Positions 57,670-64,000 of a stretch of 64,000 bases of DNA are shown here, one piece after another. Origin of the DNA: UBA5070 sp035352895 (GTDB lineage: Bacteria; Fibrobacterota; Fibrobacteria; UBA5070); assembly GCA_035352895.1 (NCBI GenBank), contig DAOPYN010000002.1:62001-126000 (forward strand). Reading direction: 5' to 3'. The notes under the pieces are model-generated. The model was not told the DNA's origin and did not search any database. It was given only the letters and a program-made list of their open reading frames with translations. Both the position numbers and the translations under genes were made by a program. Numbering within the stretch: position 1 is the first letter of the stretch; each line of letters opens with the position of its first letter.

Positions 57670-60141
57670 TCACCGCCCCTTCACGTACCGATCGAACCAG
57701 TCCAGCTGTTCGCGCAGCACGTGTTCGTTGGATTCCATGGCCCGGTAGCCGTGGGCTTCCAACGGCAGCATCACCAGCCGGGCGGTGCCGCCGTTGCCGC
57801 GGATCGCCTGGTAGAGGTGTTCGGATTGGATGGGCAGGGTGCCGGGATTGGCGTCGGCCTCGCCGTGGATCAGAAGGAGGGGGTCGCGAATGGAATCGGC
57901 CGCAAACAGCGGTGAAACCTGGGTGTACACCTGGGGCGCCTGCCAGAGGGTGCGCTCCTCGCGCTGGAACCCGAAGGCCGTGAGGGTCTTGTTGTAGCCG
58001 CCGCTGCGGGCGATCCCGGCCTTGAACAGGCGGCTGTGGGCCAGGAGGTTCGCCACCATCAGGCCGCCGTGGCTGTGGCCCATCACCCCCACCCGACGCG
58101 TGTCCACCGCGCCGGTACGGTCGGCCGCGGCCAATGCGGCCCGCGCGTCGGACAGGATCTGCTCGAGGTAGGTGTCGTACATGCGCCGGGCGTTCCCCAC
58201 CACCGGCATCTGGACCTCGTCCATCACGGCGTATCCGGCAAGCAGGAAGTAGAGCTGGCTGGAGCGACCCAGCCTGGCGAAGCGACGGGTGGAACCGGCC
58301 ACCTGGCCCGCGGTCCGCGCTTCCGTGTAGTCCAGCGGATAGGCGTTCATCACCGCGGGCAGTTTCCGTCCTTCCTGGTATCCCGGAGGCAGATGCAGCT
58401 TGAAGGAAAGCTCCAGGCCGTCGTCGCGCTTGTAGGTGACCAGGCGCTTCTCCACTTGGCGCAGGATGGGGGTGGGATCCTCGGTGCGCGTGAGCCGGAT
58501 GGTGTCGGAGGTCCAATCCGCTTCTCCCGGCGAGGCGGCCATGGGCTTTCCCAAAGATCGCGCGAAGAAGTCGGGAGGATCCCGGAGCGATTCGCGCCGC
58601 GTCAAAAAGCGTCTACCGGGAAGATCCAGGATCGCGAAGGGGTACTCGTAGCTCGCCGTGTCGCAACGGAACAGGCGCTTGGCCTTTAGGGTGCCCAGAT
58701 CCAGCATGTCCAGGAAAGGGCGATCGCCTCGCGGCGTGGATCCCAGGCCGCGCAGGAACAGGTGGTCGCCGTCCTGCAGAAGCACCGAGGTGCCGTCCGG
58801 TCGCACCTGCATCAGGGGCAAGCCGGGATCCGCATAGCGTTCGTCGGAGCTGATGTCGCGGATCAGGCGCGGTTTGGCGGGGCGGTCGGCGTTGTGGATC
58901 CAGGAGCGGGTCCAGTGGCGGATGGGATCGAACTCCACCACCAGAATCCCCCCGTCCTTGGCGAAGAAGTCCAGGCTCCACAGGCGGTGCTCGGTGCTCG
59001 CGAACGCGCGGGGCTTGGCGGAAAAAGGGAACTCCCAGGCCATCAGCCGGTCGCGGCGCGGCACCTTCACCCCCAGGTCTCCCCCGTCCAGGGCTTCCGT
59101 CCAGACCAGCGTGGCCGGCGCGGTGGGACGCCAGCGCACGTCGCGCGGCCCCGAGGGCACGCCGCCGATGGGAACGGATTCCGCCATGGGCAGATCCACC
59201 ACCTGGCGGACCATGGCCCCCTTGCGATCGCGGACCTCGATGCGTCGCGGGAAGCGATCCCAGGCGGTCGCGTGGGAGAAGGGGCGATGGACCACCTCGG
59301 CGAGCACCAGGGAGCCGTCGGGCGACACGGAAAGATCCGCGTACAGATCCGGCCGCCCCCAGAGCGTGACATTTCCTGTCGCGAAATCCACCAGCTTGGG
59401 CTGGGCCAGGGCGAAGTATTCGAAGGCCTTTTCGTCGGCGGGAGTCCGCAGGACGCTCATGGCCTCGTAGGTGCTGCTGGCGCTCCCTTCGCCGGAGGTT
59501 TCCTGCACCCCCGGCCCCACGGGAGGTCCATCGGTGGCGGGTGGTTCGCCCTGCGAATCCGCAACGGCCTTCACCAGCAGGGTCTTCTGGTCGGGCATCC
59601 ACAGGATAGCATCTCCCAGCATGCGGTTGAGGGCCACACCCTCCACGCGCCGCACCTTGGCGCTTCCCATCTCGCCCAACCACAGCTCGATGGACCGCTC
59701 GGCGATGCGGGCGAAGGCGTAGCGTCTGCCATCGGCGCTCCACACGGGCGATCCCACCTTGGCCGGCACCGGAAGGTCCACCGCGGTCGTCTTTCCGGAA
59801 GCAAGATCCAACTGGGTGTAGCCGCTCCAGTAGGTCTCGCCGTTCTGGTAGACTTCCCCGATACTCCGGTTGCGCGGGGCCACCCGCGTTCCCGCCAGGG
59901 AAAGCCAGGGTTGGGCGAGCTCGGCGATGGGCGGAAAGCGCACCGGGGTCATCAGCATCATCGCGTTGTTTGCCGGTGAGAGGCTCCCATCCGGAGGCTC
60001 CGGGGCGTGCAGCACCTCCAGCATCTCGCGCGGAGGCTTGCGGTACCCCACCTCCTCGACTGCCCAGGCGACCTGGGCCCCCAGGAAGGTACCCATGAGG
60101 ATCGCCGAGAACTTCGCGGACAACGGGGACAGAGGTCGCAT
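57670..60141 (-). CDS. S9-family prolyl-oligopeptidase-like peptidase, exported
   Basis: 823 residues with signal peptide (FSAILMGTFLGAQVAWA), a ~550-residue propeller and a C-terminal alpha/beta-hydrolase: Ser in GHSHGG, Asp in HGEADANPGT and His in LEAHGYRAMES. Closest in layout to glutamyl/acyl-aminoacyl-type S9 peptidases. ATG 60141 has AAGAAGG upstream; ATG 60180 would add 13 polar residues. Convergent with the GIY-YIG gene, 5 bases apart. Confidence 0.87.
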   Translation of the reverse strand: MRPLSPLSAKFSAILMGTFLGAQVAWAVEEVGYRKPPREMLEVLHAPEPPDGSLSPANNAMMLMTPVRFPPIAELAQPWLSLAGTRVAPRNRSIGEVYQNGETYWSGYTQLDLASGKTTAVDLPVPAKVGSPVWSADGRRYAFARIAERSIELWLGEMGSAKVRRVEGVALNRMLGDAILWMPDQKTLLVKAVADSQGEPPATDGPPVGPGVQETSGEGSASSTYEAMSVLRTPADEKAFEYFALAQPKLVDFATGNVTLWGRPDLYADLSVSPDGSLVLAEVVHRPFSHATAWDRFPRRIEVRDRKGAMVRQVVDLPMAESVPIGGVPSGPRDVRWRPTAPATLVWTEALDGGDLGVKVPRRDRLMAWEFPFSAKPRAFASTEHRLWSLDFFAKDGGILVVEFDPIRHWTRSWIHNADRPAKPRLIRDISSDERYADPGLPLMQVRPDGTSVLLQDGDHLFLRGLGSTPRGDRPFLDMLDLGTLKAKRLFRCDTASYEYPFAILDLPGRRFLTRRESLRDPPDFFARSLGKPMAASPGEADWTSDTIRLTRTEDPTPILRQVEKRLVTYKRDDGLELSFKLHLPPGYQEGRKLPAVMNAYPLDYTEARTAGQVAGSTRRFARLGRSSQLYFLLAGYAVMDEVQMPVVGNARRMYDTYLEQILSDARAALAAADRTGAVDTRRVGVMGHSHGGLMVANLLAHSRLFKAGIARSGGYNKTLTAFGFQREERTLWQAPQVYTQVSPLFAADSIRDPLLLIHGEADANPGTLPIQSEHLYQAIRGNGGTARLVMLPLEAHGYRAMESNEHVLREQLDWFDRYVKGR

Positions 60142-60308
60142 GCCAGGAGCCTTCTTTGGTTTATCCGCCCGCCCGCGCAAATGGGGAGGATCGCTGTGGC
60201 CAATCTAGTCGCGGAGGCACCGGGTGCCGTGACACCTGTTCCACCGCATCGCCCCACACCCAGCGCCCCACACCGGGGCCAAAATCATCGTTTCTCGATA
60301 ATTCCATG

Positions 60309-60336
60309 TTGTTTTTCGCGGAATTCGGCGTATCTT
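60309..60336 (+). promoter_or_regulatory. Candidate promoter for the DUF2975-HTH pair
   Basis: TTGTTT (60309-60314), 16 bases, TATCTT (60331-60336), in one of the most A+T-rich patches of the window; ATG 60366 follows. Confidence 0.42.
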
Positions 60337-60365
60337 CTGGAGGTCAACCCAAGGATCGTGCACCT

Positions 60366-60869
60366 ATGCGCTATTTCGGCGAATCCTCCCTTTCTTCGGT
60401 CCTCCACCGACTGCTCCCGTTCGCTTCGGTGGGCGTCTTCCTGGTGTGGCTGGTCTTCACCGTCCTCTTGTCCCTGGCCCTGTTCCCCTGTTCGTGGGGC
60501 GATCCCGTCACGCGGGGAATCGCGGAATGCTCGCGCTCGGCCGAAGCCCTTTCCGATCCCGATTGGGCCAATCTTGTCGCCATGCCCGCCTACGTGCGGG
60601 CCCTGGTGCTCCCCTATTTCGCCCTGGTGGTGTTCCTGCTGCTGGCCATCCTCCACAAGACGCGCAAGCTCTTCGGGAACTTCCGCGAAAACCGGGTCTT
60701 CCTTCCGGAAAATTCCACCAACCTGCGTTCCATCCTCTTCCTCCTGATCCCCTTCTCCGTCCTCACGGCCAACTTCCCGAGCCTCCTCGTGAGTCTCATC
60801 CTCCTTCTGGTGGCGGAGATCCTCCGCTCCGGCTCCGTGCTCCAGGAAGAGCACGACATGACGGTCTGA
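60366..60869 (+). CDS. DUF2975-family membrane protein
   Basis: 167 residues with four membrane helices: ~18-40, ~78-97 (VLPYFALVVFLLLAIL), ~120-136 and ~140-155. The loop KLFGNFRENRVFLPENSTNLR matches DUF2975 (F..G..F...N...LR). This family is nearly always paired with a small YozG-type HTH protein, as here, 2 bases downstream. Confidence 0.8.
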   Translation: MRYFGESSLSSVLHRLLPFASVGVFLVWLVFTVLLSLALFPCSWGDPVTRGIAECSRSAEALSDPDWANLVAMPAYVRALVLPYFALVVFLLLAILHKTRKLFGNFRENRVFLPENSTNLRSILFLLIPFSVLTANFPSLLVSLILLLVAEILRSGSVLQEEHDMTV

Positions 60870-60871
60870 CC

Positions 60872-61093
60872 ATGCCCATCATCTTCAGACTCGACCGGGT
60901 CATGGCCGACCGGAAGATGCCGCTCAACGAGCTGGCGCGGCGCATCGGGCTGACCGACACCAACCTGTCCATCCTCAAGACCGGCAAGGCCCGCGCGGTG
61001 CGGATCGCCACCCTGGACGCCATCTGCCGGGAACTGGACTGCCAACCGGGAGACCTGTTCGAGCACGTCCCCGGACCTCCCGACACCGACTAG
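60872..61093 (+). CDS. YozG-like Cro/C1-type transcriptional regulator
   Basis: 73 residues, a lone HTH_3/HTH_26: IFRLDRVMADRKMPLNELA, RIGLTDTNLSILKTGKARAV, then LDAICRELDCQPGDLFEHVP. Likely regulates its own operon with DUF2975. The TGA and ATG are separated by two bases. Confidence 0.85.
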   Translation: MPIIFRLDRVMADRKMPLNELARRIGLTDTNLSILKTGKARAVRIATLDAICRELDCQPGDLFEHVPGPPDTD

Positions 61094-61291
61094 CCACCCC
61101 CGCCGCCCCTACCACCTCCGCGCGCACCGCCGTCTCCAGGCAATGGAGGCGGATTCCGTCGTGCGCGTCCTCCCTTCCGGGGGAGGGATCCTCCGCGATC
61201 CCTCCCGGTGCCGGAGGCATGCCATCTCCCGCCCGGAACCGGGCGTTCGTCCTCCATCCCTCCCATCCATCCAACCAAGGAGCCCTCCCCC

Positions 61292-62296
61292 ATGAATCCA
61301 GACTTCCGCACCTTCGACCGGACCTCGTTGCTGTCCACGATGTGGATCTTCCTCGCGGCCAATTGGCTGTGCTGCGACATCCTTTCCCTGATGGATCCCC
61401 GGATGATCCGGATGCTCGTCGACGGAGGCCCCGCCAGCCTCCGGATCGACCAGAAGTTCCTGCTCCTGAGCGGCCTGGTCCTGGAGATCCCCATCGCGAT
61501 GATCGTCCTGTCCCGCCTGCTTCCCCTGCGGCCGCGGCGCTGCACCAGCCTCCTCGCCGCCCTGGCGATGATCGCCATCCAGGTCGGCAGCTTCGGGATG
61601 GGCGAGCCCTCCACACTCCACTACGTCTTCTTCAGCGTGGTGCAGATCGTGGGCGCGCTGGTGGTGGCGATCGCCGCCGCGACCTGGCGCATCGGCGAAC
61701 CCACGCCCACTCCCCAGGCTCCATCGTGGGCGGGGAAAGCGATTCCCTTCCCCAAGTTCATGGCGGCGATCGTCGTGCCGTTTCTTGTCGCAGCCTCGGA
61801 TTCCCGCTCGTCGGACACCCTCGGGATCCCCAGCGGCGGCGCGACGTCGGATACCCTCCGCCGCACCTGCACGCGGGTGTTCCTGTCCACCCCCTTCTCC
61901 CTCAAGGAATCCCATTCCGTCGCCGCGATCGGCCTGGGTTGGAGCGGAACCAAGTGGGCCACCCGCTTCGATGTGGGCCTGATGGAGGACGGCCTGGACA
62001 GCCACGGACCCATCAACCTGGACCTGACCGGCGGATGGTTCTGGAAGCACGATCTCGCCTCCCCCATCGCGATCTACGAAGGAATCACGATCACCGACCA
62101 GACCGGCATCCACGAAAGCTTCGAAGGCCACGCCGTCTCCATGGTGTTCCTGGCCGGATGCGAATTCCGGCCCGATCGCGGCGAATACGCGTTCCATGTG
62201 GAAGCGGGAACGGGAGGCGCCTTCACCCACCGCACCGGCGCCTACCAGGGCGGGACCGTGCTCTCGGCCGGGCTCCGGCACTACATCGGGAAATGA
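61292..62296 (+). CDS. DUF6326-like membrane protein fused to an exported beta-rich protein
   Basis: 334 residues. Residues 1-~140 have four hydrophobic helices and read like DUF6326 (LLSTMWIFLAANWLCCDILS, FLLLSGLVLEIPIAMIVLSRLLP). Residue 157 onward begins MAAIVVPFLVAASDS, which looks like a signal peptide, then a strand-rich, outer-membrane-like part (SVAAIGLGWSGTKWATRFDVG, YAFHVEAGTGGAFTH). The frame is open throughout; AAGGAG precedes ATG 61292. Either two genes have merged or the second half has its own start at 61760. Confidence 0.65.
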   Translation: MNPDFRTFDRTSLLSTMWIFLAANWLCCDILSLMDPRMIRMLVDGGPASLRIDQKFLLLSGLVLEIPIAMIVLSRLLPLRPRRCTSLLAALAMIAIQVGSFGMGEPSTLHYVFFSVVQIVGALVVAIAAATWRIGEPTPTPQAPSWAGKAIPFPKFMAAIVVPFLVAASDSRSSDTLGIPSGGATSDTLRRTCTRVFLSTPFSLKESHSVAAIGLGWSGTKWATRFDVGLMEDGLDSHGPINLDLTGGWFWKHDLASPIAIYEGITITDQTGIHESFEGHAVSMVFLAGCEFRPDRGEYAFHVEAGTGGAFTHRTGAYQGGTVLSAGLRHYIGK

Positions 62297-62497
62297 TTCG
62301 TCAGGGGGGGTGGCAGCGCTCCCCGGTCGCCGAGCGCGATCGTCCGTTTCCACCCGGGCTTTGGGAAACGTGGACGTTGGGGAACTTTCGTCACCAGATG
62401 TGGCCCCAAATCCGCATCGGAACCCGGGAGGCGCCCGTAGCTTCCCTATTCGACGATTCCGTTCCTTCGTCTTCCCTCGGAAAGGGATCCTGGTCCC

Positions 62498-64000
62498 ATG
62501 AAACGTTTCTCGATTCTCCCGCTGACCCTCCTCGCTGGTCTCGCCAGCGCCCAGACCAACTGGTCCCTTTCCGGCAAGATCGTCGATGCGGAGGAAGGCA
62601 ACGGGCTGAACGCCGTGGACGTCTCGCTGGCCAAGGCGGGCCTGCGGACCACCACGGCCAAGAACGGCACATGGATCCTTTCCAGCAATTCCGGAGTCGG
62701 GCATCGTCCCTCCGGGACCTCGCGATCGGAGAACTTCCTGCATCTGGAAGGCGGCCGCCTGACGCTTCGGTTGGACGGCACCGATCTCCTGGGGAGGCGC
62801 ATGATCGCATCCATCGCCCCTCCCGCCGCGATTTCCGCGCGCAGCATGGACGCGGTCTCCGACACGCTGATCTACACCCGCGACGGCTTCATGCAAAAGC
62901 GAGTCCCCCTGTCCAGCTCGGTGATCGTCAGCATGGTCGACAGCCTCCGCCGCATCCGCTACGACGGCTGGGTGGACTCGAGCCATTCGAACGGCTTCAA
63001 GCCCGACACCGCCGACGCCTTTCCGGACACCGTCCGCACCTTCACCTTCCGCATCACCAAGGCGCGCTGGGACAGTCTCATGAAGGCCATGGCGGACTCC
63101 TGCGGGAAGTTCGGCTCCGGCCAGCTCAATTGCGGCAACGGGCTGGACATGGTGGAGTCGTCGGCGACCATCTGGGTTCCCGCCGACCTGCACGCCGACG
63201 GCCAGGTGTGGAAGAACATCGCCTTCCGCCTGAAGGGGAACGCCTCCCTGCGCACGGCGTGGACCAAGGGATCGTACGTCCTGCCGTTCCGCATCAACAT
63301 GGACAAGTTCGAGGACGCCTACCCGCAGACCAAGAACCAGCGCTTCCACGGCTTCAAGAAGCTGAGCTTCTACACCCCGGACCAGGACTCGTCGTCCGTG
63401 AGAAGCCCCATCGCCAGCGAGATCTTCCGCGAGGCGGGCGCGGGCTGTCCCATCACCACACCGGCGCACGTCCTTCTGGACCGCGGCGACGGGAACGTCT
63501 CCGACCTGGGTCTGTACGAACTCGTGGAGGTCCCCGACAACCCGATGCTGAACCGCCTGTACGGCAACGACACGGGCCATCTCTACAAGCCGGAATCCAA
63601 CCTGTCCCGGTTCACCCGGAGCGAGTGGGAGGACGAGGACATCGAGACCGACTACGCCGATGCGAAGGCGCTGATCGACGCCATCAACGCATCCAACCGC
63701 ACCACCGACACCGCCGCGTGGCACCGGACCCTGGAGAAGGTCATCGACGTCGACGGCTTCCTCAACTGGTTGGCCGTGAACACCGCGATCTACAACTGGG
63801 ACACCTACGGAGCCCTGGGGCACAACTACTACCTGTACAACGACCAGGGACGCTTCCGCTGGATCGCCTACGACATCTCCTTCAGCTTCAACCTGGCCCA
63901 GAACCAGATGTCGCGAACCTCCATCTGGTACGACGGCTCCGGTGGGTTCGGTGGATTCGGGGGTGGTTTCCCGCTCATCAAGAACCTGCTGGCCGACAAG
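62498..64000 (+). CDS. CotH-family protein kinase-like secreted protein (cut by window edge)
   Basis: 501 codons visible, no stop. Signal peptide (ILPLTLLAGLASAQ), an N-terminal CarboxypepD_reg-like segment (SLSGKIVDAEEGNGLNAVDVS), then a CotH domain: LPFRINMDKFEDAYPQTKNQ, FHGFKKLSFY, IASEIFREAGAG, GLYELVEVPDN, WIAYDISFSFNL. The last motif has YDIS where many active CotH kinases have two Asp, so activity is uncertain. CotH proteins are numerous in Fibrobacterota. AAAGGGA lies ~13 bases before ATG 62498. Confidence 0.8.
   Translation, partial: MKRFSILPLTLLAGLASAQTNWSLSGKIVDAEEGNGLNAVDVSLAKAGLRTTTAKNGTWILSSNSGVGHRPSGTSRSENFLHLEGGRLTLRLDGTDLLGRRMIASIAPPAAISARSMDAVSDTLIYTRDGFMQKRVPLSSSVIVSMVDSLRRIRYDGWVDSSHSNGFKPDTADAFPDTVRTFTFRITKARWDSLMKAMADSCGKFGSGQLNCGNGLDMVESSATIWVPADLHADGQVWKNIAFRLKGNASLRTAWTKGSYVLPFRINMDKFEDAYPQTKNQRFHGFKKLSFYTPDQDSSSVRSPIASEIFREAGAGCPITTPAHVLLDRGDGNVSDLGLYELVEVPDNPMLNRLYGNDTGHLYKPESNLSRFTRSEWEDEDIETDYADAKALIDAINASNRTTDTAAWHRTLEKVIDVDGFLNWLAVNTAIYNWDTYGALGHNYYLYNDQGRFRWIAYDISFSFNLAQNQMSRTSIWYDGSGGFGGFGGGFPLIKNLLADK

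Overview
This 64 kb window is a chromosomal segment of a high-G+C, Gram-negative (diderm) bacterium. It carries LPS export genes (LptC/LptA/LptB), an Mla lipid transport set, many signal-peptide and lipoprotein genes and outer-membrane beta-barrel candidates. A regulator of the TIGR02147 type (a family best known from Fibrobacter) sits with GH44 and GH12 plant-polysaccharide hydrolases, a CotH-like protein and an AmgK/MurU cell-wall recycling pair. I therefore infer a member of the Fibrobacterota; this is inference from gene content, not a phylogenetic result. No rRNA, tRNA, CRISPR array, transposase or prophage was seen.

Layout. 1-4.5 kb: recB (cut by the left edge) and recC. 4.6-9.4 kb: methyltransferase, YkgJ-type protein, an envelope gene broken by an in-frame amber codon, an SDR oxidoreductase and a possible small membrane protein. 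8.8-12.8 kb: tight minus-strand operon ctp-ftsY-lipoprotein-trxA-thioredoxin-like. 13.5-16 kb: palindromic repeat, cupin-like protein, beta-hydroxyacid dehydrogenase family protein, periplasmic protein. 16-23.1 kb: lptC-lptA-lptB, then a membrane histidine kinase with an NtrC-type regulator, a thioesterase, a VOC protein and a frameshifted small gene. 23.1-25.6 kb: secreted protein and a TrpF-STAS fusion. 25.7-34.3 kb: ABC ATPase, MurU-like and AmgK-like enzymes, a large CHASE-type hybrid kinase, a small Cys protein and a GT5 glycogen synthase. 34.3-40 kb: propeller protein, mlaD-mlaF-mlaE-engB-recR-hypothetical. 40-50.2 kb: lipoproteins, esterase-like hydrolase, GH44/lipoprotein/TIGR02147 operon, a frameshifted ICMT-like gene, LprI-like and GH12 genes. 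50.9-57.7 kb: a candidate defence operon. 57.7-64 kb: S9 peptidase, DUF2975/HTH pair, a DUF6326 fusion and CotH (cut by the right edge).

The most unusual region is 50,875-57,664. A type IIL/MmeI-like methyltransferase has lost its whole catalytic middle but keeps its N-terminus and target-recognition end. It is translationally chained, by ATGA overlaps, to a DUF559 nuclease, a YhcG/DUF1016 PD-(D/E)XK nuclease, a 37-codon ORF holding two near-identical palindromes, an SF2 helicase and a GIY-YIG/T5orf172-type nuclease. The DUF559 part is bracketed by two ~150-bp direct repeats whose differences fall in hairpin loops or are compensated in stems, which suggests a mobile cassette with selected structure.

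Gene organisation is very compact: about twenty neighbouring pairs overlap by ATGA or GTGA. Candidate -10 boxes stand out against the G+C-rich background in several intergenic gaps, and three of them lie so close to an ATG that the mRNA may be leaderless. Three genes look broken by loss of one base, two of them in homopolymer runs, and one by an amber codon, so consensus errors must be excluded before calling them pseudogenes.
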